DNA of 64,000 nt from assembly GCA_019454045.1 (NCBI GenBank), contig SKCR01023421.1, forward strand, positions 124,001-188,000, given 5' to 3'. Source of the stretch: Zanthoxylum bungeanum (Eukaryota > Streptophyta > Magnoliopsida > Sapindales > Rutaceae). Under the pieces are notes generated by a model. It was given only the letters and a program-made list of their open reading frames with translations, was not told the origin of the DNA and searched no databases. How positions within the stretch are numbered: position 1 is the stretch's first letter; every line of letters starts with the position of its first letter. Shown piece by piece: positions 12,721-24,705 of this stretch. The translations under genes were made by a program, and so were the position numbers.

Positions 12721-13393
12721 CGGCAGTCGGATCGATCATGTATGCCATGATATGTATGCGACATGAAGTCTCCTATGTTTTGAGCATGTGTAGTCGATAT
12801 CAGGCCGATCCAGGTGAAGGTCACTGGATGGCGGTTAAGAATATCCTTAAGTATCTTAGACGAGCTAATGATGCTTTCTTAATCTATGGAGATTGAGAAC
12901 TTGAGGTAACTGGGTATACCGATGTAAGTTTCCAAACCGACAAAGACGACTGCAAGTCGCAATCCGGGTACATATTTTGTTTGAATAACGGAGCAGTAAG
13001 CTGGAAATCTTTCAAGCAAGAGACTGTTGCCGATTCAACAACAGAAGCGGAGTACATTGCTGCAGCTGAGGCAGCAGCAATAGAGGCAGTTGGATCCGAA
13101 AATTCCTAATTGGATTAGGACAATTCCGTTAGCAGCTGAGCCCGTTTCATTGTATTGTGACAATAACGGGGCTATAGCGTAGGCTAAGAAACTGCGATCT
13201 CATCAACGATCCAAGAATGTTCTTCGATGTTTCCATCTAATACATGAGATCATACATCGTGGCAATGTGAAGGTCGAGAAGGTCGCATCAGATGACAACA
13301 TTGCAGATCTGCTGACGAAAGTTATTCCTCAACAAAAGTTTGAGCGACATGTACATAGTTCAGGTATTAAATGCTTGAGTGACTGGCTATAGG
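12711..13393 (+). pseudogene. Copia RNase H and polyprotein C-terminus
   Basis: The 12711-12896 frame carries 'AVGSIMYAMICMRHEVSYV', the usual RT-RNase H connection. RNase H follows after a TGA at 12894: 'GYTDVSFQ', 'SGYIFCLNNGAVSWKS' and 'DSTTEAEYIAAAEAA'. The tail 'NIADLLTKVIPQQKFERH' ends at the TAG at 13391-13393, just before the polypurine tract. One internal stop plus a frame change after 13090 make it non-functional. Confidence 0.9.
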
Positions 13394-13406
13394 CTAAGTG
13401 GGAGAT
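13391..13406 (+). other. Polypurine tract of the copia element
   Basis: Purine-rich AAGTGGGAGA lies directly before the 3' LTR start at 13407, the expected priming site for plus-strand DNA synthesis. Confidence 0.75.
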
Positions 13407-15328
13407 TGTTGGACAGTTATGACCCATAGCGTCACTGTTTGTAAAAGACATTGTGTTTTTGTACAAAATTAACTATGTAGTAATGAAATTACCTTTTACC
13501 GTTTTGTAATTTATTTACTTTGATATATAAATGGTAAAAGTCCTTATAATTAGTTCCTGATTGAGATGATATGAGACAGTATCAATCTATAAAGGTTTAA
13601 TCATTAAATATCCTTAGTCGTAGTGTTATCGAGATTGGACATCAATAATGTAGAATAGACTAGTATTGCACTTGTGCGTGTTGTGAAGGCATAACAACAT
13701 AGTTCTCATATATTTAAGTATTGGATACTTATGCAAGTGCGATAGGAGGTTGTGTTTTACCGATGGTACGGAAAACAGCTTCGCTCTGGATAGACCCCGC
13801 GGAATCCCATTGGTAGTATGTATATGTGTCCATGGGAGTCCGCTTCAGGGTAGGTGCATTTGGTCTTAACCTGAGACTTGCATCGCTAGTACTTGCGACA
13901 ATCGATACGCATTGGTTTTGGTCGTCCAGGACTTTAATAGGTTATGCGTACGCCTCCTCTGGGTTTATTGAGAATCGTAGTGTATTGGATGTGATGTCAA
14001 GACGGAAGTATCACTTCAGACATATGGAGATGATGATCACGCAGGGATTCAGAACTGGTTCTCTATTGTGTTGTAACCATCGGGATAATATGACAATGTC
14101 AAGATTATCTGATTCAAAAAGACTAGTTGCTTGATATCCGATATGTGCTTCGTATAGGGAAGACATTATTTCAGCCCCAGGCCTTGCACGTGAACATCTG
14201 ATACTGGATCGCAATACGCAATACTACGGTATACTACTCCTGATATAGATCGTATATTCCATTAGAATATTTCTGGAGAACTGGGAAGGCATGACGCTTT
14301 GCTAGAAGCCAACCTTGTCTCGTAAATCGGTAAAAATGCAGTACTAGGTACGTACGTATTCGGATAGTCCGACGACCGTATTTGCTGCCAACATATCCAG
14401 GGATCTCTTGGGTCGCTTCCCGAAGATTCACCGATGACGTATGATTCGAGCTTAATTAATCTGGGATTAATTGCGGAGAGACTTTATCTTGGCTAAAGTA
14501 CTATTTGAAGAGAGAGAAAGATTAATTTGGAATTAATCGATAAAATAATATATTCGATATATTAAACGAAATTAGATTTCGACGCGGAATTAAAATTAGA
14601 TTTTAATTCGGGCAAACGAGTTAATTTAGAATTAATTCGCTAGCGGCGTGAATAGTAATTTTACTAGGCATAATTATTTAATTAAATTTGATTTAATTAC
14701 GTCGCGATGGAAGTTCATTAATTCGGAATTAGCGAACCCGAGCCCGGGAGTGTTTGCGGGCCCACTCGCATTCGGAATCGAGTGGGGCCCACATGTCACA
14801 TAAACCATCACATCACTTGTCACATTTAGTTGCTTTTGGTTGATGTGTTTAGGTGGAGTTGGTGGAAACTTTGTATACACTCCAAGTCAAAGCTTTGAAT
14901 GACTAATACCAAATTCACTGTTGGTATATGATTATTATTATTGTTTTTGAAAAAAACACACAAACTTATCACTCTCTCACCATTGCCGAAACTTAAAGCA
15001 CATTTACTCTCCAATTTTCTTTCTTCACTTGATCAAAAATTGAAGGAAAGGAAGTGAAAATATTATGGCAATTTTTTTCTAAGGGCTAGCACTCATCAAA
15101 TGGATCATACAAGGTGTTAGGGAAATCAACTTGAGAGCTTGGAATCCACAAAAACTTAGAGCTTGGAACTACACATCTTGGCCGAATTCTTGGAGGTTCT
15201 TGGATTAAATTTTGTTGTTTGACGCATCCATAAACCGATCAATGTAAGTGTGTTTCTGCCACTCTTCTTTGTTATTTATTCACATTTTATGCTTGATTTG
15301 ATCTTTGACTAAATCTAGAAACCCAACA
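13407..15328 (+). repeat. 3' LTR of the copia element
   Basis: 1922 bp, TGTTGG to CCAACA, collinear with the 5' LTR. Differences include scattered transitions and small indels. It is followed by tgcgg, the right-hand copy of the target duplication, and then the rest of the Athila-like LTR. Confidence 0.95.
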
Positions 15329-15333
15329 TGCGG

Positions 15334-16050
15334 TAGTAAAGTTCGTAATAATTAATCCATATTTAAATTAAATATTAACTATTAGATTACAATTTATATA
15401 TTATAATCTAAATTAGATTAATCTAAATTTTCATATTAAAAGTTTCACCCTTTACCTTAGCAAAAATAAAATTAGCTACTTATAATTTGAATAAAAATAC
15501 ACATAATTTTATTACTGAAAGGAAAAATAAGAGAAAGCTTTTAAAAAATAAAACACATAAGAGCTAGAAATCCATAAATTTTCGGAGAAAACTATGGATT
15601 CCAAATTGAAGAAGATGAGGTGCTCAGCATCTCTTACGAATGCAATAGCATTTGCAATTGCATTCTCCACTAAACATGCACCATGTTTGGTGGCAATCCA
15701 TTTCGGTGGATTACCATCAAACTTTTTTTTTAATTTGATAATGACCTTTATATATAACATATTTTTGGCTTTTTTGTCAATTTCGGTCTTGCGATCTCGG
15801 AATTAGAAACGCTTGTGAACTTCAAAGTTGTAGATCTTTCAGTCTTCTTTTATCTGAAACTGAAATCACTTCAATCTGATATCGGAGTAAAACGTTATGG
15901 CCAAAATATAAAAATTACGCAGAGTTGGAATTTTCGAATTTGTACACTGTTAGAACGCCCTATTAAATTTCTGGCCTCCAAAATCCAAATGTCAAGTCCA
16001 TTTTTCTACATATGTATCCAAAGTATTATTTCACATACATAAAGGATAAA
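15334..16050 (-). repeat. Right LTR (5' LTR) of the Athila-like element, part 2
   Basis: Continues the LTR broken at 5345. It matches left-LTR blocks, including a segment near 15820-15920 (agatctttcagtcttctttt, then gttatggccaaaat) against 805-885. The end near 16050 is where alignment fades; ctcaact near 16268 may be the true edge. Confidence 0.7.
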
Positions 16051-17372
16051 AATCACAATAAAAATATATAAAACATAAATTTAATTAATATGTTAAATTA
16101 ATGGGATTAATGAAACTATAAATGTAAAATGATTCATTTTTCTTTTAATAAATGTGCACTTTTTAGTGTTCATCAATGAGTTCATATGTATGTGATAAAT
16201 ATTTATGTTAGCAGATCATTTTGTGTACATATATTATTAGCAATAACAACACAGATTTAGCTCAACTCATGGCACGTCACACACATTCAAATTATAGGCT
16301 CAGGGAGATAGTGTCACCCTTTTCTGCCGGTAAAATCCTGAATATACTGGATGTGACAAGTAAATTATTTCATAGTCGCCCAGAACCTTAAAGCATGCCA
16401 AAAGGTTTATCTGGATTTGACATACTTTGCCAACATCAGAGACTCGCAAATACCACACCCGGGAAGTATCTTAATAATAAAGATATTCATCGCATACGTC
16501 GACCAGGATAGTTGAATTGGACGGGAATGAGTATTTTCTTCAAGTTAGAGTACTGAGGGAGTCTGAGTTTGCTATATAATTTATATGTGATGCATATTGA
16601 GAAAAAGCATATGCGAAAATTTGGTTGGCACTTTATTGAACATTTTGGGTAATACAAAAGATACTGAAAATGATCTTTTGGACTCGGAGGATATGAAAAT
16701 TCGGAAATCTACACTTTATAAAAATATAAGCATTATTTTGTTATTGGATTTAGTTAATTAGAGTTATCATATTAATGGTAGAATTAAGGTTAGCCAATTT
16801 ATTTATATAAAAAACAAAAAAAAAAACAAAAAAAAAACAAAAAAACAAAAAAAAACAAACTTTATGTTTTAGAAAGACTTTTGAAAAATAAAGATTGAAT
16901 TTTTACTTTTATATAAACTTGTGAAACTGCATTCTCTCTTGGTTATTTACTAAACCAATATCGGAAGTTATCAAAGATTGTCGATTTTTGTGACGTCTCT
17001 AAATAACTAGTAAGATTCTTTCAAGGAAAAAAAAGATTCTTAAGAACAAGATTTTTAGGTTGAACTGGAATTTGGAATGATTTTATTCCTTAACAAAACA
17101 TTGACACAAGATTCTTGGGATCGCGTATAAATTACAATAATTCCAAGGAATTAATTTCTAGAAAGATCGTGTCAGATGCTCTTCAAGTGTGATTTTAAAA
17201 AAGTTAAACATTGTACACATCCTAAAATAAACATTAAAAATCCTTCTTTAGTGATAAACTATCATGCTCTATATAGTTTTTTTTTTTTTTAGAAAGTAAA
17301 TCTGTAGTTGATTGTTTTCATCAAACGAAATTAAGTGAAATAAATTTATTGACTAGATCAATATATAGATCT
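16051..17372. other. Intergenic, no gene recognised
   Basis: A+T-rich DNA with an A/C low-complexity run at about 16808-16858 (alternating A tracts with single C) and a T run near 17279. No ORF with a recognisable domain, and no repeat end I could define. Confidence 0.5.
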
Positions 17373-17475
17373 GGCCACAGTTTGGTTCAGTTTCAGAATC
17401 GAATCGAACCATCCGGTTCTACGGTTCCAGGAAGCTTGAATCGTAACTGAACCGGTTCAAAATCAGTTTAGAAAG
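17373..17475. repeat. GGTTC-rich fragment, likely transposon end
   Basis: A short run of ggttcag, gaatcgaaccatccggttc and gaaccggttcaaaatc motifs. Such GGTTC/GAACC-rich tracts are typical ends of plant nonautonomous DNA elements. I found no matching partner end or target duplication. Confidence 0.35.
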
Positions 17476-18454
17476 TTGCTTATGCGCGTTACGATGTGAG
17501 GCCACGCACGTCACGACATGGACGCGTTTTCCAAATTCGTCCAGAACTTGATTTGCGATCAGGAAACACCCCTGAGACCTCATATATAAGTACACGTTTG
17601 TCCCAAAACCTATTGGGAGTCTTATAACATATTTAAAGTCTCCAAATAGATTTTTGAAAGAAGACGAAGCATATCAATCAAGCACGGCACAAAAACTCAA
17701 ATGTAGGGAGCGGAAGATTGCCAATCTCGACAAAGTTTATCATTTCCTTTGCTTCTCTAATGTTTTGTTTATTATTGAATATCTATTTAGAGTTTTTGAG
17801 CATGTGTAGAAGTTAAATCTTTAATCTGGGATTGTGATGAAACCCAATATTTTGAGTTTATAATTTGATTTTCTTATATTTTATGTGATGTTTTGGCTTA
17901 TTTATTGAATCTTGTTTTTATTGCTTTTTCTTGATCACCAATAAGATTGATTTGGTAAACTTAATTGAACTTAACAAATGAATTTTAGGTTTGGCCTTAG
18001 ATTAAATAGCACACGATCTCTTCTTAGGAATTTCTTTACGGGATAGAAATATACTTTATAGGGCATGTGTAGCCATAATTAGAACATGATCTTGATGAAT
18101 TTGGGGTTAATTAGTTGACATAGAAATATAGTTAATTAAATTTACTCTAATTACTTACACATGACCATCGAAAGAGGCTTATGGATATCTTAGTGTTCCG
18201 AGGTAATAAGTCAATTCATTACACAAGTATAGGAAAACCAATTCTTCTATAGAATAATACTGAGTGGATTCACACCCTGAATGTCTTCTTATGATTGATT
18301 GTCTTTGGAAATTTTTATCGTTATCTTTGTTTTCTTTAGCTTAGTTTAAATTCAATTCAAAGCTATAATTAATTTCAATTAGATACTCGTATGTAGTTAC
18401 TCTTAATAATTAGTATCGTAGGTAATAAGTTCTCGAGTGATCGATATTCTTATA
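17476..18454. other. Intergenic, unclassified, with a TATA-like start
   Basis: catatataagtacac near 17581 followed by transcribed-looking leader text suggests a fragment of a repeat, possibly an LTR, but no paired end was found. No ORF of note. Confidence 0.35.
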
Positions 18455-18625
18455 CTACTTGAGCGATAAGTGTGCTTTCATAATGTGTGAAAATCGCGAT
18501 CATCTAGGTTCGAATCCAAGGAGTACACTTCTGTAAGAGCATGAAGCAACTGAGGGTTTTACATGTTTTACTTAAGCCCGCGTCGGTGATTTAATACCGG
18601 TGTTTTAACGTTTCAAAAAAAAAAA
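18455..18625 (+). repeat. tRNA-derived SINE-like element, copy 1
   Basis: It carries a B-box-like ggttcgaatcc at 18508-18518, a weak A-box region about 40 bp upstream, a body with gtaagagcatgaagc and gggttttac, and an A tail (cgtttcaaaaaaaaaaa). The body and tail align with 35190-35358, which also ends in an A run. Two copies with a poly(A) end and an internal pol III B box support a SINE. Target duplications were not identified. Confidence 0.65.
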
Positions 18626-19739
18626 TAGCATAAGGGCTCTTGACTATTAACACCTTAAGATTCAAATCTAACATAGTTGATATGACAAATTTGATATGTT
18701 ACAACAATCATAAAACTAAACGTATATGGTATCAAATAACCTGTCCTCTTTCCCTGAATCTATTTATAAAAGATGCCATTCATCACGTACTAGAATATTT
18801 ATGGATAAGCTTTGTAACATAACTATGTAGTGGTGGCTGTGGGGATAATCGACATATATTGTCGTTTGAGATTATTAAACTTAGGCAAAAAAAAAAAAAA
18901 GAATTTTAAATTTAAAAAAAAAATAATAATATTTATTACAAGAAATAAGTCAAAAAAATTTATTTTTCTTCAAGGGGAACACATTTTTGAAATTCATCAA
19001 TGGTCTTGCCTCTCAAATATGAGAGGTAATACAACTAGTTAATGATAGTATGACATATTTTTATTCAATGTAGTTATTCAATGTAATTACATATATCTAG
19101 TTTACTGAATTATCGTAATACATCATATAATAGTCAGCTCATTCTTAGGCGGATACCCCAAAATTTGTTTATTATAACTTTTAAATAATTAATATAAAAG
19201 ACCTAGATTTTTTATTATAATAAGAGATCTAAAAATGTATAAATTATATTGAATCCGAAGATATCAAAACCGCCCCTACCTCTCACATGCATTCTAGATT
19301 TTCTCTCAAGATATCCTTGTCATCTAACAGCAAAGAAGACACAAATTATGAAGATTGAAGAAATACTTTTTTTTTTAAAGAAAAAAACTGTATATGACAA
19401 AAATATATTACTCATTTCGCAATTGGACCCGGGGAGGACCACTCAAGTTTTTTCTGAGGTTTTAGGTGAAAATAAATTTATCGACATTTTTATTAAATTA
19501 AAAATATTTTTAGAAAAAAAATAATCATATTATTTGTTTGGAAAATAAAAATACTCTAGGTAAATATTTATTAAAATTTAAGAATTTATATTACAATTAA
19601 TTAATCAATATTGAAATTTTGTTATTTTTTACACAAAAAATAATAATAATTTATAATATTTTATATGTACAAATTTTTATGGGGTCTTATATTTGGAATG
19701 AGATTCTAGACGATCCTTTAAATTGATTAAGAGTCGAGC
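18626..19739. other. A+T-rich intergenic DNA, no gene recognised
   Basis: Long A runs near 18886-18930 and many short A/T tracts. The ORFs at 18830-19042 and 19249-19524 are lysine-rich products of the base composition and show no family. Confidence 0.5.
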
Positions 19740-20091
19740 CACCTATGAAAGGGTGGCAACGGGCCGGGCTCGGGCCCGGACTTTTTTTGGGCCCGAATTT
19801 TAAAAAAAAATAAAAATTAAAAAATATACAAATATAAAATATATTTACACTATATACAAAGACAATTTATAAATAAATTACAAGTTTCATTGATAAATTA
19901 ACAATTTAAATGCTAAAAACAAATAAAAATGATACAATATATATATATATATTTTTTTATTTTGGGTCGGGTCAAAATTGGAAAGCCCGGCCCGGGCCCG
20001 AGCCCGAGCCGGGCTTTCATTTTAAGGCCCGGCCCGGGACTTTCGCCGGCCGGGCCGGGCCCCGGACTAAACTGCCACCCTTACACCTATG
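19740..20091. mobile_element. hAT-type MITE with exact 8-bp target duplication
   Basis: The element proper is 19748-20083 (336 bp). Its ends are AAAGGGTGGCAAC and CTGCCACCCTTA, inverted repeats of the GGGTGGCA type common in plant hAT elements. It is flanked by CACCTATG at 19740-19747 and again at 20084-20091, an exact 8-bp duplication as hAT transposases make. Both ends are G+C-rich (cgggcc and gcccgg runs) around an A+T-rich middle. No transposase, so nonautonomous. Confidence 0.9.
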
Positions 20092-20683
20092 GGGGTAGAT
20101 TTTACACTGAAACCCGCTCCAATTAAATCTTGACTGTTGGATTTTGATCCAACGTCCCAGATTCAGAGAGAGAACCAATTTTTTTTTTTAGATCTTAAAT
20201 TCTGAGGATCCAACGTCTCATATCCCTTCTCAATGAATGCAATGCATGCAACCACACGTCAGTTATCTCTATCTATCATTCATTATACAGTAAAATTAAT
20301 TAAATAATACGGGCAAGAGCCGACGTTTATCAAGATTTATCTGAATTAACAATTAACGAATACTTTTAAACAAATCTGAAAAAAAAAAGTTTCATTTGCT
20401 TAGATACATTAAATTAACAAATAATTCAAATATAATTATACACTATTAACATTGTGCCTTATCACGTTTCATGGAGTTAAATTCATTTATTATGTAATTT
20501 GAATCAATAATTTTTGTAAGTTCTTTCTTAATGTAGTTTTGTAGTTAACCATGTGGTCCAATAAAAATTCAAATAATTGGGGAAGAAATTAGGGAAAGTG
20601 TGCACTAGGGTTATTCTCAAAATAGATAAATTTTTCTCGTGGATAAACTCCTTACGGAGACAAAATCATATCGGATTATACGA
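20092..20683. other. Intergenic, no gene recognised
   Basis: A+T-rich, with a small inverted repeat gttggat/atccaac near 20136-20152. No supported ORF. Confidence 0.5.
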
Positions 20684-21180
20684 TAGGGGTGGTAATTTGG
20701 ATTAGAATTTGTTTATCCGTTCGATTCGATCCGTTTTAAAGCGAATACGAGTTTGAAAAAATAAATTTATTTAATAAATGAGTCAATTTGATTCGATTCG
20801 TTTATTAAACGAATCAAATACGAATTGAAGCTCATTGATTCGTTTATGATTTGTTTTATTAATTTTTTTTACTAGTTATAGTTATTTTCAATTAAGATTC
20901 GAGAAATTATGGTTAATTATCATAGACAACTAATATTGTCGATATTTTGAGAGGTATTTTTAGTAGATATATTAATTACATATTTCATATGTATGTATTT
21001 ATGAAAAATTAATGTAAATAAATTATAATAAATTATGTTATTGAATAATATTATGACTATACGAATCCTGATATTAAGATTCGTTTAATAAACGAATCGA
21101 ATACGAATCCATAATATTTTGATTCGATTTGTTTATAATTCGATATAAATTCGATTTATTGATTTGTTTTGCCACCTCTA
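20684..21180. mobile_element. hAT-type MITE, diverged
   Basis: Ends TAGGGGTGGTAAT and TTTTGCCACCTCTA form the same kind of inverted repeat as the element at 19748. The flanking 8-mers ttatacga and tcatagga agree at six of eight positions, a worn target duplication. The body is made of repeated gattcg and cgaatc motifs. Noncoding. Confidence 0.7.
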
Positions 21181-22845
21181 TCATAGGAGTTCATGTACCC
21201 TCTCAAAATAGAGAAATGTACTTTATAAATTTGGGGGTCTTTGAAACGCGTACCCTCACATGTGATTCTATATTTTACAATTCTCTTCATTTATTCTTAA
21301 TGTGAATGGAAATTGATTTAACTAATTGCACATTATTCCACCTTTTTAACATTTGTATGTTTCTTAGTAAAACAAGTTTGACCAAATTTTAATTTAATCA
21401 AACATTTGGGAGTAGCCGAATAAATTACACTATTTCTAAGTGAGAATCCAATTGGGAGTTGCAACTTGAGTTGGGTTTATACAACTGGGCCCAAAGGTTT
21501 ATATTGTAAAGCACTTGATTGGGTTACGAATGTGCAGCAAAATTGAAATTGTCTTTTTGTTTTACAAATCCCAAACCAAATTAAATTATATAATAGCTAT
21601 ATATCCCCTACCTTGCTAGTTTAATCAGAAATTGACAATAAATTTCTCTAAGATTTGAACGAATTGCTATTAATAAAAAAATTTAAAGATTTATCGGGAT
21701 ATATAAAGTTGATATTTCTTATTATTAAGAATAAAAAAAAACTCAAAGCTCATCTCTTAAAATCCTCCAAAAATCGCTAAAAATCATTTATTTATGATGA
21801 AAAATACTAAACAATCTAAGAGTCTTTAATCAAATCAATATAAATATGGACCGTTTTGACATAAATAAATTTTTTTTTCTTATTTTAAGAAATATAATAA
21901 AATAATATAAGGATACTGGTGTTATTATCACAATAACATGCATTTAAATCAAATCATATTCTCAATCTTTTTCATCATTTCTAATGGAATCATTCCTTTT
22001 CACGCAAAATTAATCAAAACCTTGAAAATATAATGAAAAATTAAAAATAGATTAAAAATTGAAATCAAATGCTTTTTGAGAAATCAGAAATCTATCATCC
22101 CACAAGTAAGTGCTGCCATAGGTTATGTCAATTACTTGCATGATAGATCGAGACAATCTAAGTCGATTAATATATGCGGGAATAACTCTTATTCCTATAT
22201 TAAACAACTATCATTTCATTTGATCAAGGAATTTTATTAACAGTTAATTATTCATTTGTGAGTGTGACCCGCCGTTTCAGGATTCTTGGACTTAACGAGT
22301 GAAGTACCGCCGTAAGGTAGGTCAGTTCACAAGATACATCTAGAATCCCTACCCTCTCGGAATCCAAACCTGATATTGACCCAAAATAGACACCATCCGT
22401 AGGGGGACTAAAGCAAAAACGTCTCGAGGCGCCTTTTGAATCTCACGTTTTTGGACTAACAATGGAGATCACGAGATATACTGTCGTATATCCCTCTCAC
22501 ACTCACTATTTTAAAAGAAAGGTTTCTTTTTATAAAATATCTAATATTTTATTTTAACTAGTATGGATAAAATTATGGCTGCTAAATCATAACTGTTATT
22601 AACACTAGTTCAACATTATTGACCTAACCAATTTTAACTCTTAAAATTTATATCACTAATTTTCATTAGTCTCTACTAATACTATTACCCAATTAAACCA
22701 ATTAATTAAAGTGATATTAGATACCTATTATTTTTAACTCTTAAATTATTAGAACACTAATAAGTTTAAATTTTTAGAATCCCAAAAAAAAGGTCAAGAT
22801 TTGTATTAAACTATTTAATTAATCTTAGTGCGTTAAAAATCCAAT
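21181..22845. other. Intergenic, unclassified
   Basis: A+T-rich with a more balanced island at about 22260-22500 (gtaccgccgtaagg, cgtctcgaggcgcc). That island may be part of an old retroelement, but I see no paired end, domain or RNA gene. Confidence 0.45.
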
Positions 22846-22938
22846 GGTACGTGAAATTGTATCCCGAGTGCAGTCCATATTACCGTCCATTCGGATTCGG
22901 CTATGGAATTTATATCCGAGTTTCCATCCTATATACCA
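22846..22938 (-). repeat. Copy 5 of the GGTATATCGG module (outside LTRs)
   Basis: On the minus strand it starts GGTATATAGGATGG and ends CACGTACC, and includes AGCCGAATCCGAATGGACGG. It matches the module found twice in each LTR of the 50825-62622 element. It is flanked on both sides by caatgg. Confidence 0.8.
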
Positions 22939-23429
22939 ATGGAATTTATCATGCAGTAATTAAGCCCAATATATTAGAATTCAAATTTCAAACCATAAAT
23001 TCAATTAATCCAATTTATTGATTTACATGCATATCATAATCTAATTTAAACATTTTAAATCACATAAAATCATATTTCATGTCTATAATGATAATGCAAC
23101 TAAAACATGTTATGCCAAGTAAAAAGTAAGAGTGGGCACCCTAAGCTATATGACATGTTATTCAAACAATTCAAAATAAACATACATATAACATAAAAAT
23201 TATTTTGCATTGACTGAGCTCTTATTTTTCCTATACTAATCTAATTAGTATATAAAATTTACCAAGGCATTCCTTGGTCTTCAAATCCCGCTTCATATGA
23301 CACATAATCTCTACATTAATTTTTTTATTACCTATTATAATAAGACAATATAACATACTTTTCTATTAAAATTAAAAAAATATATATGGCACATAATCTC
23401 TACAATTAATATTGTTATTATTAAATTAT
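22939..23429. other. A+T-rich DNA upstream of copy A, no gene recognised
   Basis: Mostly A/T with no ORF or defined repeat. The matching region in copy B (49810-49923) is much shorter, so alignment is lost here. Confidence 0.4.
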
Positions 23430-24705
23430 AAAAGCATGTGCAAGTGGTCCTGATATGTAGGATATATGATTATGCATATGTAATATACTTTTATTTTTCT
23501 TGGTACTATTTGTGCATGAGTGTGTGATGGAAACCCTTAATATATCTTGTGCTTGTATTTCACATACACGCTTTAATGTTTTGAGGTTTGATCACATGTA
23601 TGAGTTTTTGGATTGACGGTCTAATTTCTGTCATATTTAGCTCATTAAATAGTATGATCTTTGACTAGATGACCTTATGCTATCCTTTTTTAAAAAATAA
23701 TAAATAATAAATAATAAATAGAGTAAATGAGTTTCAAGTGCAAAGAGCTGATGTGCCAATATGAAAAGATAATGACAAAAACCTTTCACTCGAAAGAGTT
23801 TATTAAGTGCTCATATTTATGGGGAGAATATTATAGCATGCAACCAATATTGCTTTTTCCAGGTCTCAGTGGCGTTGTGTTTGAACATCTATTTTGTGGA
23901 CTTGGAGTGACATGAGATGAATTTCTTTAGCTGTGTCTCACTCATAAAATAAGGTTTTAAGCCTTGACTTATTGTGCACTTATTTTTCACGCAAGTGCTT
24001 GCTATGCTTTGGTGTTTACGTCATATGCATGTATTATTTAGCATGACCAAAAGTGGTGCATATTATTTCATATCATAAACTGCTGAGTACTGACTGGATA
24101 TCATTGTACTTGCTTGAAGTGTTGCTTTGAGTAGTTTTTGATTTATTTTTATTTTCTTAATTGATTATGTGCTTGTATGTGTTTCATATCATCGCATATT
24201 TTTTTCATTGCATATTTATGAGTTTTTACTCCCCGTGTGTTCATTTTGAAAACTGAGTATAGCTATTAGTGAATGAGAGTAAGTTAAGTGTGCATATTCT
24301 CTTGCATATGCCTTGAATTGATATATTGATATGCTATTTTGACATGTTATTTTTTTACCAATTGTCATTTTGTGACAAAAAAAGGAGTAAGTGTTGATTG
24401 TTGATTTATTAGTTTTTGTTTTTAATTCATGAGAATTTTTAATTTTGCATTATTCTCTTTATGTTGCCTATGCTTTTCACAAGTATCTTGTTGTTTGTGG
24501 CTATTTCAGGTGCGCATATTATTTTAGGTGGCATTACGTCTTCATCAACTTCAATATTACTTTTTGATTAGGTGTTAGATTGAGTCATATTGTAATAAGT
24601 CACTGACTTAAAAGTTGGCAGTTGGCAGTTGGCTATTTTATTTTTGATCTTTTACCGTAGTCTTTGTATTATGTAGTTTTTTCACGGAATTCCAAAGAGA
24701 GAGAT
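23430..24705 (+). mobile_element. SIRE-like copia, copy A: 3' noncoding region, truncated
   Basis: It is the reverse complement, with divergence, of segments at 45688-46083 and 48890-49810 (copy B). Shared blocks include the gtcatattgtaa..ttggcagttgg..ttttacc region before the LTR and gcaagtgcttgctatgctt near 23992. No gag or pol is left. It holds an (AAT)n run at about 23695-23720. Confidence 0.7.

Larger units (their letters stand above)
5346..15328 (+). mobile_element. Full-length Ty1/copia LTR retrotransposon, inactive
   Basis: This 9983-bp element has LTRs of 1914 and 1922 bp that begin TGTTGG and end CCAACA. The flanks are ggcgg on the left and tgcgg on the right, a target duplication with one mismatch. 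A tRNA-iMet-type primer site follows the 5' LTR and a purine-rich tract precedes the 3' LTR. The domain order is gag, protease, integrase, RT, RNase H, which defines copia. The LTRs differ by scattered substitutions and small indels, visible for example near 5535 against 13595. Stops and frameshifts break every ORF. It sits inside the Athila-like LTR and is therefore younger. Confidence 0.95.
1..16050 (-). mobile_element. Degenerate Athila/Tat-type Ty3/gypsy retrotransposon (nested host element)
   Basis: Read on the minus strand, the order is right-hand LTR (4937-5345 plus 15334-16050), tRNA-Asp-like primer site, gag, retropepsin, start of the RT linker, then a truncated end and a left-hand LTR remnant. 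The two LTR remnants align by eye over several blocks: the part around aaatctccctt, the repeated 'gaccatat..gcggt' motifs, and a stretch near aatgtcaagtcca. They are clearly diverged, so the insertion is old. RT, RNase H and integrase are missing. The right-hand LTR was later split by the copia element at 5346-15328. Outer boundaries and target duplication were not resolved; the right end may reach about 16270. Confidence 0.8.

Noticed and set aside
13826..14134. 102-residue ORF in the copia 3' LTR
   Set aside because: The equivalent in the 5' LTR is broken differently (5831-6067) and there is no known domain.
5346..15328. Possible endogenous pararetrovirus
   Set aside because: Gag-PR-IN-RT-RNase H order with LTRs, integrase and target duplication is diagnostic of Ty1/copia. 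No movement protein or viral coat signature was seen anywhere in the window.
18508..18518. Possible tRNA gene from the ggttcgaatcc box
   Set aside because: No cloverleaf or acceptor stem can be drawn; the body is repeated at 35190 with a poly(A) end, so it is SINE-like.
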